Below, piece after piece: positions 1-9,390 of a stretch of DNA of 64,000 nt. How positions within the stretch are numbered: position 1 is the first letter of the stretch; each line of letters opens with the position of its first letter. The notes below the pieces were generated by a model. It worked only from the letters and a program-made list of their open reading frames with translations. It searched no databases and had not been told where the DNA came from. Both the position numbers and the translations under genes were made by a program. The stretch lies in assembly GCF_000406945.1 (NCBI RefSeq), contig NZ_KE136354.1:246351-310350 (forward strand), written 5' to 3'. The DNA comes from Enterococcus dispar ATCC 51266. GTDB lineage: Bacteria; Bacillota; Bacilli; Lactobacillales; Enterococcaceae.

Positions 1-45
1 ATAATTGATAGATATGGAAATTAAAAAATAGGGATGGATAAATAA

Positions 46-756
46 ATGACAAATACAAGTTTAATTGAAGATAGTGTATGTGATCAATGTGGACATGCAA
101 TCGATCATGATGAAATATATTTTACAAATAAAATAAAAAGTTGGCATCGTTCTTGTCTTGAAAAATTTGAGGAAAATAATAGAATAAAGCAGTTTTTAAA
201 TGAGGATAGTGATGTTGATATTGAAGATTGTGCAATTTATTTGATAGAAAATGTGTTGGATACTTATCATGGGAAATTTATCGAAGGATCGAAACTTTAT
301 AATAGTTTGCTGGGAAAATTGCGAGGAATTATTGATAATAAACAGTTTGTTAGTAAAAAAGAGTGGCAAGATGTTGAAAGCAAAAGTAATAAAATAAGAT
401 TCTTTTTTGAGTGTATAGTTGAAAAGAAAGCAATACTTCGTGGAAAAATGAATGAAAGATATATATTGAATAGTTTTGACTCAGCAAGTTTTGCTATGAA
501 CGTATTAGTGAAATCACTTAAAGAGTATTATGATGACCGTGAAAATGAACTAAAGAGACGAAAACGAGAAGAAGAAAGATTTAACAGCATAGAATGTAAG
601 GAAGTGCCACGAGCGCCTTATCATAAAAAAGGGGGATCTGCTTTCAAAAAGAGTGCTGCTTGGTTAGAAATATTTTCTGAAAATAAAGAAGAAAGTGAAG
701 AAGAGGCAGAAATTGCTGCATTATTTGAAGATCGCAAAACAAATAATGTAGCATAA
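46..756 (+). CDS. Zinc-ribbon hypothetical protein
   Basis: 236 residues. I do not recognise the family. Near the N terminus a CDQC pair (about residues 12-15) followed by WHRSC (about 33-37) looks like a small zinc-binding knuckle of the CxxC...HxxC kind. The middle is mixed helical, and the C-terminal third is very charged (ERKRREEER-like stretch, then an acidic EESEEEAE tail), so a nucleic-acid or protein-binding role is possible but unproven. The ATG is preceded only by a weak GGGATGG. It is the leftmost gene of the presumed mobile island, and a strong terminator follows directly. It could be a phage- or plasmid-type accessory protein. Confidence 0.6.
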   Translation: MTNTSLIEDSVCDQCGHAIDHDEIYFTNKIKSWHRSCLEKFEENNRIKQFLNEDSDVDIEDCAIYLIENVLDTYHGKFIEGSKLYNSLLGKLRGIIDNKQFVSKKEWQDVESKSNKIRFFFECIVEKKAILRGKMNERYILNSFDSASFAMNVLVKSLKEYYDDRENELKRRKREEERFNSIECKEVPRAPYHKKGGSAFKKSAAWLEIFSENKEESEEEAEIAALFEDRKTNNVA

Positions 757-758
757 CC

Positions 759-794
759 AAAATGTCCAGAAAATGACCATTTTCTGGACATTTT
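759..794 (+). terminator. Rho-independent terminator
   Basis: A perfect 16-base stem (759-774 with 779-794) with a GACC loop, ending in TTTT, sits 3 bases after the stop of the zinc-ribbon gene. The AAAA/TTTT ends make it potentially bidirectional. Confidence 0.8.
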
Positions 795-920
795 GCATAT
801 TTGTTTAAATAGTAATATTTTTTATAGAAAAAGTGTTCATAAACTCGTAACAAAATCTATGTTCAGTTATATGCTTTTAATCAAGTTATGTTACACTAGG
901 GATATCGAGGAGATGACATA

Positions 921-1478
921 ATGAAAATAGGGTACGCTAGAGTATCAACTGGATTACAGAATTTAGATTTACAACTTGATAGTTTGAATAAATTTGGGTG
1001 TGAAAAAGTTTTTACAGACCATATTAGTGGAGCAAAAAGTCATCGTCCTGGATTGGAATCTGCTATAGATTTTGCTCGTAGTGGAGATGATATAGTTGTT
1101 TGGCGGTTAGATAGGTTAGGTAGAAATATGGAAGATCTAATTACTTTGGTAAATAGAATGAATGAACGAGGCGTGAGTTTTCATAGTCTCCAAGAGTCAA
1201 TTACGATGGATAAATCCAGTTCTACGGGGCAATTAATGTTTCATCTTTTCGCAGCATTTGCTGAGTTTGAGCGAAATCTTATTTTGGAAAGGTCCGAAGC
1301 TGGACGTGCTGCCGCCAGGGCGAGAGGAAGAGTAGGTGGCCGACCTGAAAAGCTAACTGGAAAGGATTTAGAGTTATTAAAAACTCTTGTTGACAACGGA
1401 ACACCAATAAAAACGATTGCTGAAAAATGGAATGTATCACGTACAACAATTTATCGTTATTTGTCCAAGATTGAATGA
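921..1478 (+). CDS. Small serine recombinase (resolvase/invertase family)
   Basis: 185 residues, the usual length for Tn3-type resolvases and DNA invertases. The N terminus reads IGYARVSTG with the nucleophile at Ser9. The resolvase core follows (RLDRLGRN about 60-67, then the GQLMFHLFAAFAEFERNLILER helix region, here named by position about 106-127). A C-terminal helix-turn-helix (about 145-183, AEKWNVSRTTIYRYL) would bind the recombination site. It is preceded by a good GAGGAG site. No matching Tn3 transposase lies in the window, so it may serve plasmid-type multimer resolution or be a relic of the element that brought in this island. It is too short to be a large serine integrase. Confidence 0.92.
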   Translation: MKIGYARVSTGLQNLDLQLDSLNKFGCEKVFTDHISGAKSHRPGLESAIDFARSGDDIVVWRLDRLGRNMEDLITLVNRMNERGVSFHSLQESITMDKSSSTGQLMFHLFAAFAEFERNLILERSEAGRAAARARGRVGGRPEKLTGKDLELLKTLVDNGTPIKTIAEKWNVSRTTIYRYLSKIE

Positions 1479-1594
1479 GCTCAACGATTATCAGCAATTG
1501 AAAGTTATCTTTATAAATAGTGTAGTTTCATGATTATTTAAACGTAACTTTAAATCTGTTGAATAGAATCAAGGAAGCATTGAGGAGGAGAATT

Positions 1595-2770
1595 GTGTTC
1601 GAAAGGCCTATCTACTTAAATAAGATGATACAGCTCAAAGATTCTGATGCCATCAAAATTTTGACTGGAGTTCGTGGTTCGGGAAAATCATCCTTAATGA
1701 AGTTATATAAAATACACTTGATCAATGAAGGGATACCAGATAGGAATATTGTCTATATGGATTTCGAAAGTTATGATTGTCAATCTATCAACAATCAAGA
1801 GAGGTTAAGAACGGCTTTAAACAAATTGAACCTTCAAATCCAAGATGGAATCTACTGGTTGTTTGATGAAATACAATTAGTAACTGGTTGGCAACAAGTG
1901 ATAAATGATCTAAAAGCCAATTCTGATTGTGATGTTATGATAGCTGGCTCAAATTCTGATATCCTTTCAGAAGAATTACATGGCGATTGCAGTGAGATTT
2001 CAGTTCATCCGTTGTCGTTCAAAGAATTTTTACAGGTGAAACAGATGTCATCAGATTCAAGGCCCATCGATGAAGTTTATGATGAATTTGAGAAGTATGG
2101 TGGGATGCCAGCAGTCTTGCTAACACATGAAGAATCAAAAAACACAGCCCTTCAAGGAATATTTGCTAGTAGTGTTTTAAGAGATATTGTATATAAATCA
2201 TTTATCAAAGATTCAGCATCCTTAAAAGGTGTTATCAGTTTTTTGGTAACGAATATTGGCTCATTTTTGAATGCATCTAAAATCTCGAATACTTTGAATG
2301 ATAGAGGAGTAGTAACTTCTGTCCCTACAGTAAGACGATACCTAAATCTCTTGGAAACAAGCTATCTGTTTGATAAAGTAAAGAAATATGACATTGAGAA
2401 TCATGAGTATCTAAAAACAAATAGCAAGTATTTCATGGTTGATTCTGGTTTGAATAGAAGTACGCTTGGACAAGCTGCTGATAACATTAGTTCTATGGAA
2501 AGCATTGTATATATGGAATTAAAGCGACGAGGCTATCATGTTGATGTTGGCTATTTGGATAATAGAGAAATAGGATTTGTCGCTACACGGCTAGATGAGA
2601 CTGTATATGTTAGGAGCGTTTTTGATTTGTCAGAGGCTATTGATGCAACGGAAGGTTTCAATAAAATTAATGACAATTGTAAGAAGATGTTGGTTAGCAG
2701 CTATTATCAAGAGACGAAACAAGAGAATGATATCGAGATTAAATATATCGTTGACTGGTTATTAGAATAA
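1595..2770 (+). CDS. AAA-type ATPase with DUF4143-like C-terminal region
   Basis: 391 residues from the GTG at 1595, which has AGGAGG six bases upstream; an in-frame TTG at 1559 has no ribosome site. The N-terminal half is a P-loop ATPase: Walker A GVRGSGKSS near residue 26 and a Walker B-like WLFDEIQ near 90, then a sensor-like IAGSNSD. The C-terminal half (about 200-390) matches the common ATPase-DUF4143 layout, with a winged-helix-like stretch (TVRRYLNLLETSYLFDKV) and a nuclease-like fold remnant. Such proteins are widespread in mobile and genomic-island DNA, and their function is poorly known. It stands alone on its strand between the recombinase and the mercury operon. Confidence 0.85.
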   Translation: MFERPIYLNKMIQLKDSDAIKILTGVRGSGKSSLMKLYKIHLINEGIPDRNIVYMDFESYDCQSINNQERLRTALNKLNLQIQDGIYWLFDEIQLVTGWQQVINDLKANSDCDVMIAGSNSDILSEELHGDCSEISVHPLSFKEFLQVKQMSSDSRPIDEVYDEFEKYGGMPAVLLTHEESKNTALQGIFASSVLRDIVYKSFIKDSASLKGVISFLVTNIGSFLNASKISNTLNDRGVVTSVPTVRRYLNLLETSYLFDKVKKYDIENHEYLKTNSKYFMVDSGLNRSTLGQAADNISSMESIVYMELKRRGYHVDVGYLDNREIGFVATRLDETVYVRSVFDLSEAIDATEGFNKINDNCKKMLVSSYYQETKQENDIEIKYIVDWLLE

Positions 2771-2936
2771 ATTATCAAGTAGCTTGTCCTATTGTGGAAG
2801 TAAGCTAATTTGAAGAAGCATAAAATAAAGGGTCTTCGGAATATATAGTGGAATTACTTTCTTAATAGTTTAAAAACAACTGGTGTTTAAATCGGATTTT
2901 CTGGTGGGATGTTAGGATAATCAATAGTATTATATA

Positions 2937-2966
2937 AAAGTATCAATCACATACGAGTGATACTTT
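2937..2966 (+). terminator. Hairpin upstream of the mercury promoter
   Basis: AAAGTATCA (2937-2945) is the exact reverse complement of TGATACTTT (2958-2966), with a 12-base loop. It could end transcription from the ATPase gene, or from the right on the minus strand. The T run is short, so the call is moderate. Confidence 0.4.
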
Positions 2967-2994
2967 GGGAAAAAAATAAAATAGTCCAATTTAC

Positions 2995-3026
2995 TTGAAC
3001 GTGTACTATGGTACACGGTTTATAAT
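2995..3026 (+). promoter_or_regulatory. MerR-type mercury promoter/operator
   Basis: The -35 TTGAAC (2995-3000) and -10 TATAAT (3021-3026) are separated by 20 bases, the over-long spacer typical of MerR-activated promoters. The spacer holds the dyad GTGTAC-TATG-GTACAC, the expected MerR binding site. It drives merR and merA in the same direction, as in Gram-positive mer operons. Confidence 0.85.
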
Positions 3027-3045
3027 ATTCATGGGGTGAAATAAG

Positions 3046-3438
3046 ATGATTTATCGCATTAGTGAGTTTGCAGATAAATGTGGAGTTAATAAAGAAACGA
3101 TCAGATATTACGAGCGAAAAAATTTATTACAAGAACCTCACCGAACGGAAGCTGGTTATCGGATATATTCATATGATGACGTTAAGCGTGTTGGGTTTAT
3201 TAAACGAATACAGGAACTTGGTTTTTCTTTAAGCGAGATTTATAAATTACTTGGTGTTGTAGATAAAGATGAAGTTCGTTGTCAAGATATGTTCGAATTT
3301 GTTTCTAAAAAACAAAAGGAAGTGCAAAAACAAATAGAGGATTTAAAACGAATTGAAACTATGTTAGACGACTTAAAACAACGATGTCCAGATGAAAAGC
3401 AATTACATTCGTGTCCAATAATAGAAACATTAACATGA
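3046..3438 (+). CDS. merR: Mercury-responsive MerR regulator
   Basis: 130 residues. It represses and, with Hg(II), activates the mer promoter just upstream. The N-terminal winged helix reads [13 protein letters not shown] (about 12-24), then a dimerisation helix. Cys79, Cys114 and Cys123 sit at the spacing of the three Hg(II)-binding cysteines of the Bacillus RC607-type MerR, and the PIIETL end is also typical. This separates it from copper, zinc or drug-sensing relatives. GGGGTGA precedes the ATG. It is the first gene of a two-gene operon with merA, 28 bases downstream. Confidence 0.93.
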   Translation: MIYRISEFADKCGVNKETIRYYERKNLLQEPHRTEAGYRIYSYDDVKRVGFIKRIQELGFSLSEIYKLLGVVDKDEVRCQDMFEFVSKKQKEVQKQIEDLKRIETMLDDLKQRCPDEKQLHSCPIIETLT

Positions 3439-3466
3439 GAGATTAATTAACGAAAGGAGCTTTTTT

Positions 3467-5125
3467 ATGAATAAATTTAAGGTAAACATTTCAGGAATGA
3501 CTTGTACGGGTTGTGAAAAACACGTAGAATCAGCACTTGAAAAGATAGGTGCTAAAAATATTGAGTCTAGTTATCGTCGTGGTGAAGCAGTATTTGAACT
3601 GCCCGATGATATTGAGGTTGAAAGTGCAATAAAGGCGATTGCTGACGCAAACTATCACCCGGGCGAAGCAGAAGAAATACAAGTGCAATCGGAAAAAAGG
3701 ACAGATGTAAGTTTAAATGATGAAGGTAACTATGATTATGATTACATCATCATCGGTTCTGGTGGAGCTGCCTTTTCATCTGCCATTGAAGCCGTTACTT
3801 TGAACGCAAAAGTGGCTATGATTGAGCGTGGAACGGTGGGTGGAACTTGCGTTAATGTCGGATGCGTTCCTTCTAAGACCTTATTAAGAGCAGGGGAAAT
3901 CAATCATCTAGCAAAAAATAATCCATTTGTGGGATTACACACTTCGGCTTCAAATGTTGATTTAGCGCCATTAGTAAAACAAAAGAATGATTTAGTAACC
4001 GAGATGCGAAATGAAAAATATGTGAATTTAATTGATGATTATGGTTTTGAATTAATAAAAGGTGAAGCAAAATTCGTAAATGAAAATACAGTTGAAGTAA
4101 ATGGCAATCAAATCACAGCCAAAAGATTTTTAATAGCTACAGGTGCTTCTTCAACTGCACCTAATATTCCCGGATTAGATGAAGTAGATTATTTAACAAG
4201 CACTAGCTTATTGGAATTAAAGAAGGTTCCAAATCGTCTTACCGTAATTGGTTCAGGATATATCGGCATGGAATTAGGACAACTATTTCATAACCTCGGG
4301 TCAGAAGTCACTTTGATTCAAAGAAGCGAGCGTCTATTAAAAGAATACGATCCTGAAATTTCAGAAGCCATTACTAAGGCCTTAACAGAACAGGGAATTA
4401 ATTTAGTAACAGGTGCAACCTATGAACGAGTTGAGCAAGATGGAGACATTAAAAAAGTTCATGTTGAGATAAATGGTAAAAAGCGAATTATTGAAGCAGA
4501 ACAATTGCTAATTGCCACTGGAAGAAAACCAAATACAGAATCATTAAACTTACATGCAGCAGGCGTTGAAGTTGGTTCCCGTGGTGAAATTGTCATTGAT
4601 GATTATCTTAAAACGACCAATTCCCGAATTTATTCAGCTGGAGATGTCACTCTCGGTCCCCAATTTGTTTATGTAGCTGCTTATGAAGGTGGACTTGCTG
4701 CTCGTAATGCAATCGGAGGACTAAATCAAAAGGTCAATTTAGAAGTGGTTCCAGGCGTTACGTTTACTTCTCCATCGATTGCAACGGTTGGTTTAACGGA
4801 GCAACAGGCAAAAGAAAAAGGATATGAAGTGAAAACATCGGTATTGCCGTTGGATGCTGTTCCAAGAGCGCTCGTTAATCGGGAAACAACAGGTGTTTTC
4901 AAATTAGTGGCAGACGCGAAAACATTGAAAGTGTTAGGGGCGCATGTAGTGGCAGAAAACGCAGGAGACGTAATTTATGCAGCAACATTAGCTGTGAAAT
5001 TCGGTTTAACTGTTGGAGATCTGAGAGAAACGATGGCTCCATATCTAACAATGGCTGAAGGGCTAAAATTAGCTGCACTTACGTTCGATAAAGATGTTTC
5101 GAAATTATCTTGTTGTGCAGGCTAA
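3467..5125 (+). CDS. merA: Mercuric reductase
   Basis: 552 residues. This flavoenzyme uses NADPH to reduce Hg(II) to volatile Hg(0) in the cytoplasm. A single N-terminal heavy-metal domain carries GMTCTGC (Cys13, Cys16). The FAD-binding GSGGAAFS follows near 97, and the redox-active disulfide GGTCVNVGC has Cys128 and Cys133. A second nucleotide-binding region ([10 protein letters not shown]) lies near 265, and the C-terminal CC pair at 549-550 hands over the metal. All catalytic features are present, so it should be active. The start has a strong AAAGGAG. No merT, merP or merB lies nearby, so Hg(II) would have to enter by other transporters and organomercurials would not be cleaved. Confidence 0.96.
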   Translation: MNKFKVNISGMTCTGCEKHVESALEKIGAKNIESSYRRGEAVFELPDDIEVESAIKAIADANYHPGEAEEIQVQSEKRTDVSLNDEGNYDYDYIIIGSGGAAFSSAIEAVTLNAKVAMIERGTVGGTCVNVGCVPSKTLLRAGEINHLAKNNPFVGLHTSASNVDLAPLVKQKNDLVTEMRNEKYVNLIDDYGFELIKGEAKFVNENTVEVNGNQITAKRFLIATGASSTAPNIPGLDEVDYLTSTSLLELKKVPNRLTVIGSGYIGMELGQLFHNLGSEVTLIQRSERLLKEYDPEISEAITKALTEQGINLVTGATYERVEQDGDIKKVHVEINGKKRIIEAEQLLIATGRKPNTESLNLHAAGVEVGSRGEIVIDDYLKTTNSRIYSAGDVTLGPQFVYVAAYEGGLAARNAIGGLNQKVNLEVVPGVTFTSPSIATVGLTEQQAKEKGYEVKTSVLPLDAVPRALVNRETTGVFKLVADAKTLKVLGAHVVAENAGDVIYAATLAVKFGLTVGDLRETMAPYLTMAEGLKLAALTFDKDVSKLSCCAG

Positions 5126-5355
5126 GGGAACTTTTTTTACAACTCCCTATTCAAGTGAACCAGCTAATACTGTACTAAAGGTGTAGTAGTTTAGCAAAGT
5201 CTACAAAAGATTTCATACACTATTTTGCGATCACCCATTATATAAATGCTTTAAGGGATTTTCTAAGTGCATTTGTGGTCACAAAAATAATTTAACACTG
5301 ATGATTTCGACATCAAATCTATAATTGATACCTTAACACAGCAGAGTAATAAAGG

Positions 5356-5550
5356 ATGAACAATATGTCAGACTTATTATCCCTACCAGACATTAAAACA
5401 ATAGAACCACCACAAGAAAATGAAACCGATATGATGTTTAAAGTTGAAGCAGTCGGACCACCTGAACCGATTTTTCCACACTTATTAAGAATTTGGAGAA
5501 GGGTGATTTATAAGCCCTTTTCCACCATAAAATCCGAATACCCAAAATAA
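5356..5550 (+). pseudogene. Possible 5' remnant of an ISL3-type transposase
   Basis: A 64-codon frame whose first 40 residues (NNMSDLLSLPDIKTIEPP, then a VEAVGPPEP stretch) look like the opening of ISL3-family transposases, which usually continue with a CxxC zinc pair. Here the expected cysteines are missing and the frame ends after another 24 codons, consistent with a frameshift and truncation. I identified it from memory of the family start only, so it could also be an unrelated short ORF. It lies directly after merA, where transposon remnants are common. Confidence 0.33.
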
Positions 5551-5560
5551 ACAGTGATAA

Positions 5561-5609
5561 AGTGATAGTTCCTTTTAGTGAGAAAGCAAATAGGGAACTA
5601 CCACTTTTT
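5561..5609 (+). terminator. Terminator-like hairpin after the remnant
   Basis: AGTGATAGTTCC (5561-5572) pairs with GGGAACTACCACT (5593-5605) with one mismatch, followed by TTTTT. It lies just after the 64-codon remnant and may be its terminator or part of a former insertion-sequence end. Confidence 0.4.
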
Positions 5610-6022
5610 ATTTTGGTCATTTATCGGTTAATAATAGGTATTTGGAGGCTTCATTGTCAGAGGTAAGTTGTATTTAAACTGGATAATATACATATCGATT
5701 CTAGTGGGGGAGTTTTTATTATTTTACTGGAGATTTATAAAATCCACATTTTATAAATGATAATTGGTTATTTAAACTAGTCGTAGCGTTGACTTGCTTA
5801 TTGTTTTATATAGGTTTTTGTTAAATTTATATTTACTATAATTGTTATCTATATTATTCTTTAAATATGCTAGCATGATTTTACCTAAAAAGAAAATAAT
5901 TCGTATTAATAGTCTTCAGAAAAATGGGGGGATGATTTTCTCGAAAAGGCTCATTTTTTTATGCCAAGAATTAGGAAGTTGGTTTATTCACTCGCCATAA
6001 AAATTTACTGGAGTTATGAGTA
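5610..6022. other. AT-rich intergenic stretch, no gene seen
   Basis: About 400 bases between the transposase remnant and the 6023 gene. It is strongly AT-rich with scattered stops in all frames. A 22-codon frame (ATG at 5932 after GGGGGG) and a 20-codon frame overlap each other near 5932-6023 but resemble nothing I know. No convincing -35/-10 pair is seen, though the promoter for the next gene run must lie here. Confidence 0.4.
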
Positions 6023-6157
6023 GTGCAAGAAATTGAAGTAGTAGATATCAGTAAGAAAGGTAGAAAGGAAAAACTAGCCATTGTGGTTCCTGATGAATTA
6101 ATTAAAACGGTTACCAAAAGGATCCCCAATAAAGCTGGACTAAAACTTTCGATATGA
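6023..6157 (+). CDS. 44-residue hypothetical protein, translationally coupled
   Basis: A short frame starting at GTG 6023, nine bases after a TGGAG ribosome site, reads MQEIEVVDISKKGRKEK and continues through VVPDELIKTV to KAGLKLSI. Its TGA (6155-6157) overlaps the ATG (6154) of the metallophosphoesterase as ATGA, the usual sign of translational coupling, which is the main reason to believe it is real. I do not recognise the family; the beta-beta-helix feel could suit a small DNA-binding or antitoxin-like protein, but that is a guess. Nothing else explains how the weakly sited downstream gene would be translated. Confidence 0.5.
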   Translation: MQEIEVVDISKKGRKEKLAIVVPDELIKTVTKRIPNKAGLKLSI

Positions 6158-6945
6158 TGGTAAAACCTATGCAAATTGATTATGTATCTGATTTACATTT
6201 AAGTCATTACGTTTCGCTAAAAAAGAATCCGCAGAAGCAGTCTGATCAAGTCCAAGTATTTATTGAGAAATACTTTATTTCTAATTCCAAGGGTCAAGTA
6301 TTAGTCCTAGCGGGAGATTATTCGGAGTACAACTTGCAAACTATTACGATGATTGAAACTTTTGCCTTGTATTATCGGCATGTATTGGTTGTCTTTGGAA
6401 ATCATGATCATTATCTTACATCACAGTCGCAAAGGAAAAAGTATGATTACTGCTCAGAGAATCGCTTGTTAGAAATACAGAATTATTTTAGTGAAATTGA
6501 TAATGTTCATATTCTTCAGAATCAAGTTATTACAATTGATAACGTAAAATTTGCTGGGACGAGATTATGGTACAACCTAACTTCACCAAAGAGCTTTGAG
6601 TTTTATAAAAATCAAAGTAATGACAGCCAATTTATTTTTTCTTGTTGGGATAATTCTACATCTGTTTGGAAGGAATACCATGATCAAGATTTGTCTTTCT
6701 ATAATTCATTAGCTGATATTGATGTCATGGTTAGTCATATCCCTCCAGTTCAACCTATAAAGAGTTTATTCCCATTTAATGAATGTTACGTTTGTTCAGT
6801 AAATGATTTTAAAGCGAAACGATGGATCTGTGGTCATCAACATTTAGTTGATAATTTTGAAAAACAGGGAGTTGTCTTTTATATGAATGCGATTGGCTAT
6901 CCTTGGGAAGATAACGAACTATCGATTCAATCATTTACTATTTGA
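6154..6945 (+). CDS. Calcineurin-like metallophosphoesterase
   Basis: 263 residues. The metal-binding motifs are all present in order: DLHLSH (about 12-17), LAGDYSE (about 51-57), FGNHDHY (about 83-89), SHIPP (about 195-199) and CGHQH (about 227-231). It is therefore likely an active two-metal phosphoesterase acting on nucleotides, nucleic acid or phosphoprotein. There is no signal peptide, so it is cytoplasmic. The start overlaps the stop of the 44-codon gene and has no good ribosome site of its own. The next gene starts 17 bases after the stop, so the three look co-transcribed. The substrate cannot be told; the neighbours suggest an accessory or defence-like role rather than housekeeping. 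Confidence 0.85.
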   Translation: MMVKPMQIDYVSDLHLSHYVSLKKNPQKQSDQVQVFIEKYFISNSKGQVLVLAGDYSEYNLQTITMIETFALYYRHVLVVFGNHDHYLTSQSQRKKYDYCSENRLLEIQNYFSEIDNVHILQNQVITIDNVKFAGTRLWYNLTSPKSFEFYKNQSNDSQFIFSCWDNSTSVWKEYHDQDLSFYNSLADIDVMVSHIPPVQPIKSLFPFNECYVCSVNDFKAKRWICGHQHLVDNFEKQGVVFYMNAIGYPWEDNELSIQSFTI

Positions 6946-6961
6946 AAGTGGTGATCAATCA

Positions 6962-8467
6962 GTGAAGAGATACGATATTAAACCGAGTCATATCAAAAAA
7001 GTTGAAAATACCAATAAAGAGAATCAAGATAATCAGCGTGATAAGTTGCTGGAGCGGATGAGAGCGAAGGAGAAAAATAGGGCAAAGTCAGAAGGTTCAA
7101 AAGGCTCCTCTGATTCAATCAAGAAAGATAATAAGAAGATTTTAGACCAATCTAAGCAAGATGAGATAGTTAGACTTAATAATCAAATTTCTAAGTTAAA
7201 GCGTGAACTCAACAATTGTAAAAAGGAGGCAGCAATCGAGAGGAAAAAATGTAGAATTGCAAAATCTAACTTAAAGGAACTCGAAAAAGCTTCTTCTGAA
7301 CGTATTAATGATGTGTTAAAAGAAGCTGATGATATCAGAAAACAAGCTAGACATGAGCTGGAAGAAGCAACTCAATTATTGGAGGAGTTGCAAGCTGCAG
7401 GTTGGGATCGTGATAATGATTCTATCAAGGAACTTGAATTAAGAAATGAAGCAATACTATTTTTAATACATGAGCGGATAAAGAACAGTAAATATGTAAG
7501 TAAGGTTCAAAATCGTGAACAAAATATCAATAAAAAAGTTAGAAATATTGAGAAAGAATTATCAGACTTAAAAGATAGCAAAATTGAGTATCAGAAGATA
7601 GTTGCTCGGAAAGATCGACAATTTGAAAAATTACAAAAGGAAAAAGATTCTCTGCAAGCTCGTTATAATAAATTACAAAAAAGCATTCATAGATTGAAAA
7701 GTACTAATGCACAAGATGTTATTCCAAAACTAATCCAACAATTAGATAGTCGTACTTTTCGAAGCTTTAATCAATTGAACACGCTGTTTGAGAAGTACCA
7801 ATGGACATTTAAGTATAATTCACAGAAACCTAGTGATAATAAGTCTGATGTTCTATACGGATTTTTGGAAGTAAGAAAAGGCGATGCATTGTATTTTCAT
7901 GATATCAACAATGAAATAATGTTACCAATAACTGTTCATAAAGGATTTAAAAGAAAAGATTTATTAATAGATGGCATGGCAATCCAAGTATTTCGGAAAT
8001 TGGAAAATCCTGACTCTGTCTCATTAGGATATTGTTACCCGATTGTTGAAAAAACTAACTCAAGCAAGAAAAACCAAAAAGAGAAAACTGAGTTAAGGGC
8101 AGGAAAAGAGATAAATCATCCATTTGCTAATGAGAAAGTACAAAAATGGGCTGCTGAAATATCAATATTGGTAGTTGGAAACAAGCATGTAAAAGCTTTT
8201 GTTAATCAACTAGCTAAATATGTAAAAAGTGTCGAATATATTGATGCCTATGAAAAAGGAGAAAAATATACTTTTGAAAGGATTCGCTCTGTAGACTATT
8301 CTTTTATAATGTTAGACAGTGTTCCGCACACAATTTCAACATTTATTAAAACCTTTGATCCTTTAGAGAAGAAAATTCAGATCTTTAAACTTGCAAATGA
8401 GGAGGACGGCTTAATCCGATTGAATTATTTGTATTGGAACCAAGAGGAAGACGAACAAAAAATTTGA
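6962..8467 (+). CDS. Long coiled-coil protein with DUF2325-like C-terminal domain
   Basis: 501 residues from the GTG at 6962, which follows AAGTGGTGA; an upstream in-frame ATG at 6887 would overlap the previous gene by 59 bases. Three parts are visible: a basic, charged linker (1-55), a heptad-rich coiled coil (about 60-265), a mixed beta region (about 275-390), and a C-terminal alpha/beta domain (about 410-490). The last starts ISILVVGNKHVKAF and contains a YSFIMLDSVPH strand-loop, recalling DUF2325, a Rossmann-like domain. There is no signal peptide or membrane helix. A coiled coil fused to a small nucleotide- or protein-sensing fold beside a phosphoesterase suggests a sensor or scaffold. 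Function is unknown. Confidence 0.7.
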   Translation: MKRYDIKPSHIKKVENTNKENQDNQRDKLLERMRAKEKNRAKSEGSKGSSDSIKKDNKKILDQSKQDEIVRLNNQISKLKRELNNCKKEAAIERKKCRIAKSNLKELEKASSERINDVLKEADDIRKQARHELEEATQLLEELQAAGWDRDNDSIKELELRNEAILFLIHERIKNSKYVSKVQNREQNINKKVRNIEKELSDLKDSKIEYQKIVARKDRQFEKLQKEKDSLQARYNKLQKSIHRLKSTNAQDVIPKLIQQLDSRTFRSFNQLNTLFEKYQWTFKYNSQKPSDNKSDVLYGFLEVRKGDALYFHDINNEIMLPITVHKGFKRKDLLIDGMAIQVFRKLENPDSVSLGYCYPIVEKTNSSKKNQKEKTELRAGKEINHPFANEKVQKWAAEISILVVGNKHVKAFVNQLAKYVKSVEYIDAYEKGEKYTFERIRSVDYSFIMLDSVPHTISTFIKTFDPLEKKIQIFKLANEEDGLIRLNYLYWNQEEDEQKI

Positions 8468-8542
8468 GAAATGATAATCTATTTAAATAGTATAGAATAC
8501 ATTCGATGTGTTTTAGTTGGAAAAACAGGAGGTATATAATCT

Positions 8543-8893
8543 ATGGGAACGAAAAAGACGATGGATGGTAAAGATATATATGATTATATTTGGGATGACT
8601 ATAGAAAACTAGAAAAGAACACTAAAGTTTTTTTAGACAAGGGTAAAAAGGTAGCAGAGTTAAGAGCTTTTTTATATCATTTTCAATCTATTTCGGATCT
8701 TTCAATGGTGACCGATGATGAAAATGAATGCTATCAAATAGATGGGGGAGATCATATTCCCGCTGAATATTTTGAAAAGATTCGATCTGTCATGGAAGAG
8801 ATCTTAGTATCATCAGAAAATGAGTTTAATAATTTAGCTAATTCACTTAAGTTACCTAATAGTATACTAGAAGAGGATATTACGGTAGTGTAA
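8543..8893 (+). CDS. Small acidic hypothetical protein
   Basis: 116 residues, mostly helical, acidic overall, with no cysteines suggesting metal binding and no membrane segment. A clean AGGAGG lies upstream of the ATG. It sits 75 bases after the coiled-coil gene and 56 before the next one, on the same strand, so it probably belongs to the same transcription unit. I do not recognise it. A YDYIWDDYRKLEK stretch near residue 13 and a central aromatic patch could form a protein-binding surface. Confidence 0.6.
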   Translation: MGTKKTMDGKDIYDYIWDDYRKLEKNTKVFLDKGKKVAELRAFLYHFQSISDLSMVTDDENECYQIDGGDHIPAEYFEKIRSVMEEILVSSENEFNNLANSLKLPNSILEEDITVV

Positions 8894-8949
8894 GTAGTTT
8901 AGTTTCTGGCTAGATTTGTAGTACGTACACAATTGGAAGGAATTTTGTT

Positions 8950-9390
8950 ATGAAGACGCTAGGTGATAAGTTACGTAATTCTCTAATAACATCATTAAAG
9001 GAACAAGTCATTGCTTATCTTCAAAAACAATTTATGCCTGATTATTCAACAGATAAGATTTCTGAACGAATAAATTCTTTCTTAAAGACTGTTGAATTAT
9101 CAATTGAAGCTAAATTTGAAATAAGCAAATATAGATTGTCTATTTACCAGGAAACAGACGACTTCGATGAGAGGAGTATTTATTGGCATGTTTCTTTCAA
9201 AGATGAAAATGATGATATGTATGCAATAGATTTTATTCCACTCATTGAACTATTGAATTACCCTGTTGAAGGATATCAAGAAAATGCAACGCTTATTGGG
9301 GATGTAATCTGGGAATTAACCTTTGATGGATGGATAGTGGAGGAGCAACAAAAACGAATATCTGAGATGAAAAAACGGTATGGTGAGTAG
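8950..9390 (+). CDS. Small hypothetical protein, last gene of the island cassette
   Basis: 146 residues with a GGAAGG ribosome site. The first 50 residues are helical (LRNSLITSLKEQVIAYL). The middle alternates short strands (SIYWHVSFKDENDDMYAIDF), and the end is again helical and basic. No known motif is visible. It ends about 150 bases before the enolase fragment that marks the island boundary, so it is the last gene of the island on this side. It may be a partner of the phosphoesterase and coiled-coil proteins, but this is inferred from position only. Confidence 0.6.
   Translation: MKTLGDKLRNSLITSLKEQVIAYLQKQFMPDYSTDKISERINSFLKTVELSIEAKFEISKYRLSIYQETDDFDERSIYWHVSFKDENDDMYAIDFIPLIELLNYPVEGYQENATLIGDVIWELTFDGWIVEEQQKRISEMKKRYGE

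Noticed and set aside
840..920. res recombination site before the serine recombinase
   Set aside because: Some AT-rich inverted segments are present, but I could not find the three-subsite pattern of a Tn3-type res.
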